DNA of 64,000 nt from Nevskia sp. (GCA_021732745.1 JAKFUK010000004.1:124001-188000); one strand, 5' to 3'; shown: positions 44,712 to 54,071, numbered from the stretch's first letter. The notes: generated by a model not told the origin, from the sequence alone. Numbers and translations are program-made.

Positions 44712-45164
44712 GTCCTCGACCTCGGCCCGGACCGATTTCGTGCTCGATGCGCTGGAGCAGGCACTGTAGCCCGCAGGCCTTTCAGCGGCGACCGGCTAAT
44801 TCATCACAGCGACCGCGGATCGCAACAATATGTTGGGATTCGGTACACCGAGCGACTTGCCGAAGCTGGACTGGAGCCCTCCGTCGGCAGCTTCGGCGAC
44901 TCCTAAGACAACGCGCTGGCCGAGTCGATCATCGGCCTCTACAAGGCCGAGGTCATTCACCGCCGGACATCCTGACCGCGCCATGACGACGTCGAGTGGG
45001 CCGCGCTGAACTGGGTCGACTGGTTCAATCACCGCCGACTGCTCGAACCTATCGGCAACATCCCGCCCGCCGAAGCGGAAGCCGCCTACTATTCACAAAC
45101 CCAAGAGCTCGCCATCGCGGCGTGACTCAATCGAAATGGCCTCCGGGAAAACCGGGGCGGTTCA
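44712..45164 (+). mobile_element. IS3-family orfB remnant with right end
   Basis: Plus-strand frames give TDFVLDALEQAL, then after a frameshift GLEPSVGSFGDS, an internal TAA, DNALAESIIGLYKAEVIHRR, and DDVEWAALNWVDWFNHRRLL followed by EPIGNIPPAEAEAAYYSQTQ. This is the C-terminal half of the DDE domain of an IS3-group OrfB (the final catalytic glutamate region, DNALAE). The frame ends near 45124. The right terminal inverted repeat type sequence (minus strand TGAACCGCCCCGGTTTTCCC) lies at 45138-45164. Left end and orfA are missing, so the element is dead. It separates two caspase-FGE paralogues. Confidence 0.8.
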
Positions 45165-45232
45165 AAAGCGGAGGCTATCCGCAAGGTCTGCAAATACCAA
45201 GCAAAAGGAGATGGCTACACGAAAAAAGTCAA

Positions 45233-46963
45233 TCAGTCCCGCCCAACTCGCAGTCCTCGACTGTCGTATCGGACGGCCGCATCTTCCTTTTCTCGCTGGG
45301 CCGAAACCACCCCTCCGGCGGCGTGGCTCCAACCACCACCACGATGAACCCGCTCGGTGCAGTTGCCCGAGATCCAAGCACTACCATCCATCGGGGCACC
45401 CTCGTAGTTCTTGCTCCAGCAATCCTGGACCCATTCAGTAACATTGCCGTGTACATCGTGCAGGCCCCAGGAGTTGGCCGCAAAGCTGCCCACCGGTACG
45501 GTTTTGGCGCCGAAGGCGCCGAGCACGAAGCCGCAATGTGCACCCCACCTGCCATAGCGCGCTTGGCTACAGGTGATCGTGTCACCCAAGCTATAGTTCG
45601 TGGAAGTACCGGCGCGTGCCGCATATTCCCACTCGGCTTCGCTCAGCAGACGGTAGCGTCGGTCGGTCGTCTGACTCAGCCACCGCACGTATTCCTGCGC
45701 GTCGTTCCAACTAACGTTCATCACTGGGCGACGTCCGCGGCCCCAGCTTCGATCATCCGGTTGATGGCTGCAGCCGCCCGCCGCCACACAGGCGTCCCAT
45801 TCCGCAAACGTCACTTCGTATTTGCCCGCCCAGAACGGGCGGATGGTTACTTCGTGCGCCGGCTTTTCATCGGAACTTCCCTCGCCGCTCAGGTCGCCCA
45901 TCCGGAATGTGCCGCCCGGTATCCGCACCATCTCCGGGCAGTCCTCGCAGTCCTTGGTGTCACTGACGAATGGCGCAGGTGCTGGAGTTGGCGTCGGCGC
46001 TGACGACGGTTCCGGCGCAGGGGGGGGGCGACTCAATGCCGCCAGTTGAACCTCCGCCACCCCGGCGTAGGCACCGTTCGGGTATCGCTGGAGGTAGGCC
46101 TGCCAGCCTTGCGGGCTGCCCGATGACAGCGCGGCTTCGTACGACAGGCGATCCCCGTCAACCACGGGAGGTGAATTTCCGATCTCCTTAGGCGGCTGCA
46201 GAAAGTAATACTTCGTCCGCCCCAGCGGCGGCCCGTAGATGTAGGGCTCCTGTTGCTGGCCGGTGTCGGCAAGTACACGTTCGCGAACATCACCCCAGAG
46301 TTCGCGCAGCTCGATCCCCGGAGTGCGCAAGCCTTCCAGCAACGCGCTGGTGAATGGGGAGTTTCGGCCCTTGCCATCCTGCGCACGGCTGCCATCTCGG
46401 GCAGCGAAAACGACTTGCAGGTTACCCAGAGGCTCGATTCGCGCCAGCCCTCGATAAGCTGTGCGATCACCGTTACGGCGCACCATCTTGTTGACCAGCG
46501 GGTTGTCCCGGCAGGCGTCCAGAAACACGATGCCAAGGCGAGACGTGCCGACAACATCCATCACATCCGGGAGCTTCAGTGTCTGCAGCGGTGCCGTCAC
46601 TTCGTAGTCCAGCGTGGCATCCACCGGAATCAGGTAATTGACGCCGCCCAGTTCCATGCCATGCCCGGCAAAGAACAATACCGCCATATCGGAATTGGCT
46701 GCCCGGGCGGCAAATGCCGCCAGCGCCTTTTCCATTTTGTCTTTGTTGGCATGAACGAGGCGGGTCACCGAAAAACCAGCATGCGTCAAGGCAGCATCGA
46801 CATCGGCCGCGTCATTCGCTGGATTGGGCAGAACATTGGCGTGTTCGTAATTGCCGTTGCCAATCACCAATGCAACCCGCGTCGCCGCTTCGGCGAGGCC
46901 CGAAAGCAGCAGAACGACGCTGGGGATCAGTACGTGAAAGAGTTGCTTGATCTGGCTGCGCAT
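45233..46963 (-). CDS. Exported caspase-like protein with FGE domain, non-VR C-terminus
   Basis: 576 residues. Leader almost identical to the 42907 gene, but the caspase domain is of a different subgroup (GNGNYEHANVLPNPANDAAD, His101 in FAGHGMELGG, Cys151 in DACRDN). Later parts again resemble the 42907 gene (YEAALSSGSPQGWQAYLQRY, FGE domain with DCEDCPEMVRIPGG). This is a mosaic, probably formed by recombination between paralogues. The C-terminal residues (RGGGWSHAAGGVVSAQREKE...GLRVGRD) keep the length but not the pattern of the variable repeat, and the 3' hairpin module is absent; IS3 debris lies just downstream. Confidence 0.88.
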   Translation of the reverse strand: MRSQIKQLFHVLIPSVVLLLSGLAEAATRVALVIGNGNYEHANVLPNPANDAADVDAALTHAGFSVTRLVHANKDKMEKALAAFAARAANSDMAVLFFAGHGMELGGVNYLIPVDATLDYEVTAPLQTLKLPDVMDVVGTSRLGIVFLDACRDNPLVNKMVRRNGDRTAYRGLARIEPLGNLQVVFAARDGSRAQDGKGRNSPFTSALLEGLRTPGIELRELWGDVRERVLADTGQQQEPYIYGPPLGRTKYYFLQPPKEIGNSPPVVDGDRLSYEAALSSGSPQGWQAYLQRYPNGAYAGVAEVQLAALSRPPPAPEPSSAPTPTPAPAPFVSDTKDCEDCPEMVRIPGGTFRMGDLSGEGSSDEKPAHEVTIRPFWAGKYEVTFAEWDACVAAGGCSHQPDDRSWGRGRRPVMNVSWNDAQEYVRWLSQTTDRRYRLLSEAEWEYAARAGTSTNYSLGDTITCSQARYGRWGAHCGFVLGAFGAKTVPVGSFAANSWGLHDVHGNVTEWVQDCWSKNYEGAPMDGSAWISGNCTERVHRGGGWSHAAGGVVSAQREKEDAAVRYDSRGLRVGRD

Positions 46964-47048
46964 GGGGCTGGCTTCGGCGAGTGGGATAGCGGATTACGGC
47001 GGTGCCATTTTGACGATGCCGGGCGACAAGCTCCATCGCCAGTCCTTC
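46855..47048. repeat. Duplicated promoter-leader segment, copy B
   Basis: Partner of 44513-44706. It includes the first ~36 codons of the 45233 gene and about 85 bases upstream. Beyond it, at 47072, this copy still has a CATCCCGATA word, which copy A has lost to the IS remnant. Confidence 0.75.
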
Positions 47049-47071
47049 GGATCGACGTGCTTTCGTTTGGA

Positions 47072-47081
47072 TATCGGGATG
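47072..47081 (-). promoter_or_regulatory. Regulatory word CATCCCGATA before the 45233 caspase-FGE gene
   Basis: Exact copy, 108 bases before ATG 46963, divergent to the variant at 47135. Confidence 0.55.
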
Positions 47082-47134
47082 ATTTCCTGAACACAGGTTC
47101 AGCGCCGTGGCGGCCTCGGGTGACGGAGTTGTTT

Positions 47135-47144
47135 CATCCCGAAT
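47135..47144 (+). promoter_or_regulatory. Variant regulatory word CATCCCGAAT before the transglycosylase gene
   Basis: Eight of ten bases match, 24 bases before ATG 47169. It is supported mainly by the divergent pairing with 47072, the arrangement also seen at 23166/23238, 32119/32195 and 63157/63234. Confidence 0.35.
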
Positions 47145-47168
47145 GACAGGGCACGCCTTCACCACTGG

Positions 47169-49007
47169 ATGCCCGCCATGCCGTCACCCCGCAAGCTGCT
47201 GACCCTGATTTTGCCCTGCGCGCTGACGGCGATGCTGGCCGGCTGTGCGACCGCCGTGGGCACCTACACCGGCACGTCCGGTACTGCTGCGAGCGCTGCG
47301 GCCGAATCCCTGCGACCGGAGGCTCGTCCAGGCCGTCGATCCAGGTCCAATGATGCTGACGCCACCGCTTCCGCTTCGGCTGCTGCCGAAACGGGATCAG
47401 CCGAAGACCGTACCGCCGCCTGCGATCTGGTGCCGGAACTGCCCTGCGAAGCGGCGATGGAAGATGCCATCGACTTCTGGTGGCAGGTGTTCGCCGAGTT
47501 CGACCGGCTGGACAGCGTCATTCACGTTCGCGATGACGCGGGCCTGACCCTGGAGGTGCTGGATTTCCGCGCCCTGCGCGCCGAACTGTCCGGAGAGCGC
47601 TTCACCGCCGAACGCGCTGCGCGCGAGCGTGAGGCGATTGCCGCGATCGAATCCCGGCTGGCATTTCTCGATCAGTACAGCGGAGACCCGGACACGCTGG
47701 ACGCCGAGCACCGCCACTTGCATGACCTGCTGGCCGATGACGCAGCGCCGGACCGCTATCGGCGGCTGATCGGTGGCCTTCGTGTGCAGCGCGGGCTGCG
47801 CGGCTATCTGGTCGATGCGCTGAAGCGCGGTGCGCCGTACCTGCCGCACATCGAAGCGGAGTTCGAGAAGGCCGGCCTGCCCAAGGCCCTGACCCGGCTG
47901 CCGGTTATCGAATCCGCATTCAGTTCCGGGGCCTACTCCACCGCCGCGGCCGCCGGCATGTGGCAGTTCATTCCAACCTCTGCACGGGCCTACGGCATGA
48001 AGATCGACGGCGTGCAGGACCAGCGCCGCGATCCCTGGCGCGCGACTCACGCGGCGATTGCCCATCTGCGCGACGACCACGCCGCGCTGAACGACTGGGC
48101 GTTGGCCGTCACCGCCTACAACCACGGCCGCGGCGGCATCCAGAAAGCCCTGAGAGCGATCGATGGCCATACGCTGGGCGACCTCGTGCAGGGCTACTTC
48201 AGGCCGCCTTTCGGTTTTGAAAGCCGCAACTACTACGCCCGCTTAATGGGCGCGGTGGCGGCCGAGCGATCGCTGATCGGCAGCGACATCACCGCCCACA
48301 CAGAGCCGCCGCTGATGCTGCGCTTCGAGACCATCCAGCTCGATCGGGCCGTACCGTATCCGACGTTGCGGGCATTCTCCGGCGCAGCTCCGGACGTGTT
48401 CGCGGCACTGAATCCGGCGTTTCACCCGGCCGTCGTCGCCGGGCGCATCCCGGTGCCGGCGGGTCATCTGCTGCGCGTGCCGGACGGTACCAAGGCCCGC
48501 TTCGATGAAGCGTGGCGGCAGTTCGACTTCGCCAGCCTCGATCCGCCGAAGCGGACATCGGTGGCGCGACATCAGGTGCGTCGCGGTGAAACGCTGGGCA
48601 AGCTGGCGCGCCGCTACCGCACCACGGTGGCCGATCTGCGCCGCTTGAACGATCTGCAGCCTGGTGCTGCGCTGGTCGCCGGCAGTCGCATCCGCGTGCC
48701 GGATCGCGGCGACATTGCAACCCCGACCGCGAAAACCGAAATGAAGCCACGCGGCACGGGGGGCAAGCGTGTCGTCGTCGCCGGCAAAGGCGGTGACCGG
48801 AAGGCGAAGGCGGTCAAGGCCAAAGCCAATGGCAAGGCGAGCAAGGCCAAGCCGGCACCGGTGCGCCGCCACCGCGTGCGCGCCGGTGAAACGCTCGGCA
48901 TGATCGCCCAGCGCTACGGCGTGAGCATCGCGGCGATTCGGAACGTCAACCGCCTGAACGGCAACACCATCGTGCCGAAGCAGATGCTGAACATTCCATC
49001 GGCGTGA
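47169..49007 (+). CDS. mltD: MltD-like membrane-bound lytic transglycosylase with two LysM domains
   Basis: 612 residues. Lipoprotein signal (LTLILPCALTAMLAGC, cysteine near 27). SLT domain from about residue 235: LPVIESAFSSGAYSTAAAAG, with the catalytic glutamate in the VIESAF element, then GMWQFIPTSARAYGM and AVTAYNHGRGGI. Two LysM peptidoglycan-binding repeats near residues 463-507 (RHQVRRGETLGKLARRYRTT) and 566-611 (RHRVRAGETLGMIAQRYGVS), separated by a lysine/alanine-rich linker. It cleaves glycan strands to anhydro-muropeptides. Larger than E. coli MltD (about 450) owing to an N-terminal ~150-residue extension. Confidence 0.9.
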   Translation: MPAMPSPRKLLTLILPCALTAMLAGCATAVGTYTGTSGTAASAAAESLRPEARPGRRSRSNDADATASASAAAETGSAEDRTAACDLVPELPCEAAMEDAIDFWWQVFAEFDRLDSVIHVRDDAGLTLEVLDFRALRAELSGERFTAERAAREREAIAAIESRLAFLDQYSGDPDTLDAEHRHLHDLLADDAAPDRYRRLIGGLRVQRGLRGYLVDALKRGAPYLPHIEAEFEKAGLPKALTRLPVIESAFSSGAYSTAAAAGMWQFIPTSARAYGMKIDGVQDQRRDPWRATHAAIAHLRDDHAALNDWALAVTAYNHGRGGIQKALRAIDGHTLGDLVQGYFRPPFGFESRNYYARLMGAVAAERSLIGSDITAHTEPPLMLRFETIQLDRAVPYPTLRAFSGAAPDVFAALNPAFHPAVVAGRIPVPAGHLLRVPDGTKARFDEAWRQFDFASLDPPKRTSVARHQVRRGETLGKLARRYRTTVADLRRLNDLQPGAALVAGSRIRVPDRGDIATPTAKTEMKPRGTGGKRVVVAGKGGDRKAKAVKAKANGKASKAKPAPVRRHRVRAGETLGMIAQRYGVSIAAIRNVNRLNGNTIVPKQMLNIPSA

Positions 49008-49048
49008 CGCCGTGAGCGAGAGCGCCTGCGACCCCAGGCTACGCAAAC

Positions 49049-49058
49049 CATCCCGATA
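49049..49058 (+). promoter_or_regulatory. Regulatory word CATCCCGATA before the caspase-RodZ-type gene
   Basis: Exact copy in the context GCAAACCATCCCGATAGACT, 84 bases before ATG 49143. Confidence 0.6.
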
Positions 49059-49142
49059 GACTGAAGCGTGTCGTCGATAGCCGCAGACAGCATGCCGACT
49101 CCACAATCCTGAAACTCAGACTGATCACTGGAGGATCAGCCG

Positions 49143-50435
49143 ATGTCACCCGTAATCCGCCGTCTTGCCGCCGTGTTCACGCTGCTGGCGCTTTCGCTGC
49201 CTGGGCCGCTGCTGGCGGCACGCATCGCACTGGTGATCGGCAATGACGACTACAACCGCTTCGGGGATCTCGCCAACGCGGGCAACGATGCGCGGGCGAT
49301 TGCCCGCGTGCTGCGCAACGATCTGGATTTCGAGCTGATCGGCGGCAGCGCACAGACCAACATCGACAGCCAGCGCGCGCGCCAGCTCATCAAGCAGTTC
49401 GGCGAGCGCCTCGGGCGGGATGATGTGGCTTTCTTCTACTTCGCCGGTCACGGCATCGGGGCGGGCCAGACCAACTTCCTGATCCCGGTCGATGACAAGG
49501 AGATCATCTACTTCGAGGACGTGCCGGACTTCGCGATCGACGCCCAGAGCGTGCTCCGGCGCATGGAGCAGCGCGGCGAAGGCGTCAACATCATGATTCT
49601 CGATGCCTGCCGCGACCAGGGCCTGTCGCAGCGCACCCGCAGCGGCGAAATGCGCGGCCTGAGCCGGATGAACCCGCCCGCGGGCAGCTTCATCGGCTAC
49701 GCCGCCAGCCCCGGCCAGAAAGCGGCCGATGGCAAGGGCAGCAATGGCGTGTTCACCGAACAGTTCGTGCGCCTGATGATCACGCCGGGCTACACATTGG
49801 ATGACGTGTTCACCGATCTCACCGATAGCGTCAAGACGGCCACGGCTGGCAAGCAGACGCCGATCCGCGAAAGCAACCTGAACAATCGATTCATGTTGGT
49901 GCCGCCTATCGGTGTGTACCCCGGACTGCCGTCGACACCGGTCTTTGATGCTGTGGCTGCGGAACGTGCTTACTGGGAGGCGGTGGATCGAGCCAGCGTG
50001 GACGCCTTGCTGGGATACATCGGCCGTTATCCAAAGGGGCAATTTGCAAAAGAAGCACGACGAGCGTTAGCGGGGTTGACGCGTTTGGCGGCAGCGCCAG
50101 TCGCAACGCCGTCCACCGCTGCCTCTGGTACGTTCTCGAAGCTAGTCTCCGCAAATAGCGAATTGGAGCTCCGCACCGCGCATGCATCGTGGATTCGAAT
50201 AGAGGATTCGAACGGCAAAGTGCTGCTGTCTGGAACTATACCGGCAGGTGCCCACAAGACACTCCGTGGCACGCCACCATATTCCTTATTTTTGGGATAT
50301 GCGCCGGGAACAACAATCGAGTTCGCAGGGTCGGTCGTTGACTTAACGCCACATACCCGGCAGAACAGCACCGCAAGATTAACTCTTCCAACAGTTTCGT
50401 CCATAGCGCCGTCCGACCCTAATCGTGTGCGTTGA
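49143..50435 (+). CDS. Exported caspase-like protein fused to a RodZ C-terminal-like (DUF4115) domain
   Basis: 430 residues from ATG 49143, preceded by GGAGG. Signal peptide (VFTLLALSLPGPLLAA), caspase-like domain ARIALVIGNDDYN, His103 in FAGHG, Cys156 in DACRDQ. A divergent helical repeat (YWEAVDRASVDALLGYIGRY) precedes an end domain that follows the DUF4115 pattern of the periplasmic end of RodZ: HASWIRIEDSNGKVLLSGTI, PPYSLFLGYAPGTTIEFAGS, VVDLTPHTRQNSTARLTLP. In RodZ this domain links the MreB cytoskeleton to the cell-wall elongation machinery. The fusion would bring a protease fold to the elongasome side of the periplasm (inference). The DUF4115-like part is encoded by A+T-richer DNA. Confidence 0.88.
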   Translation: MSPVIRRLAAVFTLLALSLPGPLLAARIALVIGNDDYNRFGDLANAGNDARAIARVLRNDLDFELIGGSAQTNIDSQRARQLIKQFGERLGRDDVAFFYFAGHGIGAGQTNFLIPVDDKEIIYFEDVPDFAIDAQSVLRRMEQRGEGVNIMILDACRDQGLSQRTRSGEMRGLSRMNPPAGSFIGYAASPGQKAADGKGSNGVFTEQFVRLMITPGYTLDDVFTDLTDSVKTATAGKQTPIRESNLNNRFMLVPPIGVYPGLPSTPVFDAVAAERAYWEAVDRASVDALLGYIGRYPKGQFAKEARRALAGLTRLAAAPVATPSTAASGTFSKLVSANSELELRTAHASWIRIEDSNGKVLLSGTIPAGAHKTLRGTPPYSLFLGYAPGTTIEFAGSVVDLTPHTRQNSTARLTLPTVSSIAPSDPNRVR

Positions 50436-50645
50436 GCGGTGTATGTTTCTATCGAATACATAGGGTATAAACGCTTGTATTTTTGTCTCCTATCTCTCGT
50501 TAGCTTGAAAATTCTTCGCAGCGACCGGCGCACGAAATAACAACTGCGTTTCTCAGTAAGGCCTAGCAAAGCGCCAAGTGCGCCTCCGCCAGCATGACCA
50601 GCGCCGATCTACCGATCGCCCCGCAGCGATCGCCGGAGCATGCGA
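50436..50645. other. A+T-rich non-coding gap between convergent genes
   Basis: Separates the convergent 49143 and 50646 genes. Contains a loose inverted repeat (TATGT ... ACATA near 50446-50461) but no clear terminator. Confidence 0.3.
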
Positions 50646-51938
50646 TCAGCGCACGACCGTGATGTCCGCCCGTCCACTGAGCCGCGTCCCATCGGCGGCC
50701 GCGCAAGTGGCCGTCACCTCGGTTGGCCCCGGCGTGTCATCGATGGTGATCTGATACCCGCCGCTGTCCGGGAATGGCTGCTGACGATTGCCGCCGGGCA
50801 GGGGATAGGTATCCATATTGGCGAAGCTGGGCACGATCCGATCGCGGCTGCCGGCAGCGTCGGTCACGTGAACCTCAAGCTGGCACGGTACCGGACTGGC
50901 GACGGAGAACCGGAAGGCTTCGCCTACCTTGTAGGTGCGACGGGCAGTGGCAATGCGAAGTGAATTTGCGTTCGCTTGTATCGAAACGGGTTGATTTGCT
51001 GTCGGCGCTATTGCTGTAACGTTCGTTTCATTCGCCGAGTCAGGCTTGAATCGAAGAAGGGCGATACCGGCACCTATGCATACGACGACAATTAGTCCGA
51101 TTGCCTGTTGAGGGGAAAATCGCAACGCCGTTGGGTTTGCTTTCGATTTAATCGGTTGATCAAATCCTTGATCCTGTCGATCCCGACTTGAGCTGCTCCG
51201 GTTCTGCGACGTCGATTTCCGATCTTCCGAATCAGTTGATCTGTTCGATGCGGAATCGTTGTTTGAGGAGCGATTGCTTCCAGATGATGAGCTGGCGGCT
51301 GAGCCTACACGCGTGTTTGAGGGTTTAGCGGATTTCCTTCGACGAAGGCTGCGGACCAAAAACTCGCCTGCACCAATTGCCTTTTCCGACGGTTCAAATT
51401 TGACGTCATGCCCTGCGTTGTTGCGCTTTAATCGCAAGCTGTGAAGAGCATCGAGCTCCTTCCTGTCGAGTTGACCTTTGACGGACTCGGCAATCTCAAG
51501 AAGACCGCTTCCTTGTGCCCCGAGAACCTCTTTCAGGAGTTCCTCGATCTCGGCTCCAATGCGAACAGTCTTGCCACGCAACGTGTCGTTATCGGTTTGC
51601 CAGCTTTCGTCTTTGTCGCTCATGTCTTGTTCCATGTTGGTTGACGCTTTAATTGATGCGAGTAAAGTTTCCGCCTCATTGATGATTTCTCGCGATGGCA
51701 CCTGACCGGGTTGCGATGCAGTAACAGCACGAGTATTTGAAACTCGAACCGCAATTCGATGACATTCGTCGCCAAGATCATGCTTGATGATCGTGAGATA
51801 TTGCATGAAGCTATTCCCGAGCTTTCCGTACTTCTTGCGGAGAGCATCCTCAATTTCCGCGCAAAGGCGAAGGAAGCATCCGGCTTCCTGACTGCGTTCG
51901 TTTTCAATGAAGAGCGCATCAGCGAGATCGTCATTCAT
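50646..51938 (-). CDS. HEPN/DUF4145-like membrane protein with DUF4384-like exported domain
   Basis: 430 residues; start overlaps the stop of the PcfJ-like gene (ATGA). The cytoplasmic N-terminal half is helical; LHSLRLKRNNAGHDVKFEPS near residues 165-184 contains an Rx4H element (R-N-N-A-G-H) as in HEPN/DUF4145 domains, many of which are RNases or RNA binders. A serine/arginine/asparagine-rich low-complexity linker leads to a membrane helix (AIGLIVVVCIGAGIALL) near 276-292. The C-terminal ~100 residues (LRIATARRTYKVGEAFRFSV ... ) match the DUF4384-like domain of the 25539 kinase-like protein. A+T-rich codons in the linker and N-terminal part suggest a different origin. Family calls are by pattern. 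Confidence 0.6.
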   Translation of the reverse strand: MNDDLADALFIENERSQEAGCFLRLCAEIEDALRKKYGKLGNSFMQYLTIIKHDLGDECHRIAVRVSNTRAVTASQPGQVPSREIINEAETLLASIKASTNMEQDMSDKDESWQTDNDTLRGKTVRIGAEIEELLKEVLGAQGSGLLEIAESVKGQLDRKELDALHSLRLKRNNAGHDVKFEPSEKAIGAGEFLVRSLRRRKSAKPSNTRVGSAASSSSGSNRSSNNDSASNRSTDSEDRKSTSQNRSSSSRDRQDQGFDQPIKSKANPTALRFSPQQAIGLIVVVCIGAGIALLRFKPDSANETNVTAIAPTANQPVSIQANANSLRIATARRTYKVGEAFRFSVASPVPCQLEVHVTDAAGSRDRIVPSFANMDTYPLPGGNRQQPFPDSGGYQITIDDTPGPTEVTATCAAADGTRLSGRADITVVR

Positions 51939-53935
51939 GAGAAGTGATGCCCTTTCGAAGTTCCGTGCATTCTTGTCATCCTGTCTAAAGTGCCAGCCAG
52001 AGTCGACTCGCGCATTTGTTCCGGCAGCATCGCTCGCAACCGCGGATCCAGCCGCAGATCTACCGCCTCGGTGAACTCAGCCCGAAGCACATCCGTCGTC
52101 AGGGTTCCGCTGATGCCCGTGCTCAGGCGAACGGATACCTGAACCTGAAGCTTCGGCGGTGTTGTGGCATTCAGCAGGGAAACAAACGCCGCCGAAGCGT
52201 AATGCACGAGCTCCGACGAGCGCTGGTTTCTGGGCCCGCGCAGCTCGTCAAGGCGGAACGGCCAGGCGACCGTGCGCACCATCAGCGTGGCGCGTTCGTT
52301 GCCGGCGCGGAGCCGGAAGATGCGGGCGAAGCCTTTGCGGCATTCACGCATGTGGCGGGCGACGCAGTGCCGCATCGTTGCGCCCTCAAGGATCAGGTCG
52401 TCCGGCGTGAGGATTTCCTCGAACTGGACGTCGTCGATCTCCGCCGGAACGCAACCGGGTGTCATTGCGCTCGGCCAGCGCTCGTCGCGGCGCGAAATGC
52501 GGAGGCCATCCTGGCTGCGCGAGTTCAGGCGAAGAGTGTCAACGGCCTCCTGCTGGGCGTCGGCATGCGCCTCATGCACGGCATCGCTGAACCGCAGGAT
52601 GCTGGACAGCGGCCGGTCTTGCAGCCAAGCGGCGATCAGTTCCCGGGCACGGCAGGTCCGCGCCTCGTCTGTCGTATCCGGCATCGAGTCGCGAAGGCCC
52701 GAGATGATCACCTCACTGACGATACTCACCGCATCGACGGCGTCCCGAACTCGCGTCAGCAGGGTCTGACCCTGCCGATTTTCTGCCCGCTGGAGTCCGC
52801 GCCAGCCATGTTCGCGCAGCCCGACGCGGAGCAGCGGAAACAGCGGTACGCCTAGTGCTCGCCAAAGTGCCCCGAGACCAACTGCATCCTCGACCACCAG
52901 TCGCCGGCACATCTCGAAGCTGGCGCAATCGGACGGCCAGTACGATGGCGGCAGTTGGGCCAGCACTTCGATCAGCGGTTCCAGTGTTGCGAGCGTCAGC
53001 GGCAGCACCTCGCCTGGGTCCGATTCGTTCGGCAGGCCAAGCCGTAGCCACCGAGGGCGCGGCCGTAGCAGCCAGGACAGCACCGGACGGACCATCGGCC
53101 AGCGGGTGGCAAGCGCATCGCGCAGGCTCTCTCCATGATCAATGGCGCGGCTCAGCCATTCATGGTTGCCGTCGTGACCCTCGGTAGAGCGGTCCAGCAG
53201 CCACAGCTCTGACAAGACCGAGCCTGAGTCTGCGAACTGCATACGGTTACGGATTTTGGTGGCGCGGCCGGCGCGGTCAAGTTCGCTTGCGGCTGGGTCG
53301 TGGCTGGCCAGCCGGTTGTAGGCAGCGACTCCGTCAATTCCTTCGAGCTGCTCGAGCCGCAATGCGGTGCGAAATGCAGCCGATTCAAGACCGGATGACC
53401 ACTCGACAGCCAGATCGCGAGCGATCCGCAGGCAGGCATCGTCGAGAGCTGCAAGGACTTCCGCCTGATAGGGGACATCAACCAGCCCTACGCCCACCAG
53501 TCGAGCAAGCAGCCGTTCGGACCAATGCAGCACCCACTGCGGAAGCACTGCATCGTGGCCTGCTGTTTCGTTCGGTGCCGCCAACAGTTGCGCGAGGCTG
53601 TAGCGACCGGCTGCGGCAGTGCCGTCACGAACCACGATGGCACCACTGAGCGAGATGCTCAGCATCAGCCCTTGCCGGAGCAGCGGAGCCGTTGCATCGG
53701 CCATCGGGCGCAACCAGAGCGCTGCGGGACGATCGGCCTTCGGGTTCGCGCATGGAAGGCGGATCCACGAAGCGAAGGGATCGTTCCAGCAGCCCCGCAC
53801 GGTCAGCCTGAGCGTGCGCATGCTGTCGCGGGGCAGTGGGCCGATTGCCGTCGAGACCGCTGCGACAATCAGGGCTGCTGGATCGTGCTTTACCGGAGCA
53901 TGAACGGGATCGAGTACAGCGGCATGGCTGTGCAT
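51935..53935 (-). CDS. PcfJ-like protein
   Basis: 666 residues from ATG 53935. The frame extends to 54040, but the extension contains the CATCCCGATA control words at 53979 and is probably not translated. Near the C-terminus DLILEGATMRHCVARHMREC and GFARIFRLRAGNERATLMVR match the PcfJ-like pattern (MxHCV...Y...C..G...I.S.R), a family named from plasmid conjugation loci with unknown biochemistry. No signal peptide; cytoplasmic. Translationally coupled to the HEPN-like membrane gene. Confidence 0.65.
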   Translation of the reverse strand: MHSHAAVLDPVHAPVKHDPAALIVAAVSTAIGPLPRDSMRTLRLTVRGCWNDPFASWIRLPCANPKADRPAALWLRPMADATAPLLRQGLMLSISLSGAIVVRDGTAAAGRYSLAQLLAAPNETAGHDAVLPQWVLHWSERLLARLVGVGLVDVPYQAEVLAALDDACLRIARDLAVEWSSGLESAAFRTALRLEQLEGIDGVAAYNRLASHDPAASELDRAGRATKIRNRMQFADSGSVLSELWLLDRSTEGHDGNHEWLSRAIDHGESLRDALATRWPMVRPVLSWLLRPRPRWLRLGLPNESDPGEVLPLTLATLEPLIEVLAQLPPSYWPSDCASFEMCRRLVVEDAVGLGALWRALGVPLFPLLRVGLREHGWRGLQRAENRQGQTLLTRVRDAVDAVSIVSEVIISGLRDSMPDTTDEARTCRARELIAAWLQDRPLSSILRFSDAVHEAHADAQQEAVDTLRLNSRSQDGLRISRRDERWPSAMTPGCVPAEIDDVQFEEILTPDDLILEGATMRHCVARHMRECRKGFARIFRLRAGNERATLMVRTVAWPFRLDELRGPRNQRSSELVHYASAAFVSLLNATTPPKLQVQVSVRLSTGISGTLTTDVLRAEFTEAVDLRLDPRLRAMLPEQMRESTLAGTLDRMTRMHGTSKGHHFS

Positions 53936-53978
53936 GGCAAGGGCATCCGATGAAGCGCCCCGTATCGGGACACTTCCA

Positions 53979-53988
53979 TATCGGGATG
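53979..53988 (-). promoter_or_regulatory. Regulatory word CATCCCGATA before the PcfJ-like gene
   Basis: Exact copy, 43 bases before ATG 53935, with a near copy (TGTCCCGATA) 16 bases further downstream at 53963-53972. The position argues for the shorter gene start. Confidence 0.6.
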
Positions 53989-54071
53989 ACCGAGTCGCAC
54001 CCTGCGTGCGCCGGATCTGTTGTTGCATCATGTGATTCACCTGCTCGACCAGAACCGGCGAACGCTGCGCG

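Noticed and set aside
53936..54040. N-terminal extension of the PcfJ-like frame
   Set aside because: It would translate through the exact CATCCCGATA word and its near copy, which elsewhere lie in non-coding DNA; a start at 53935 fits better.
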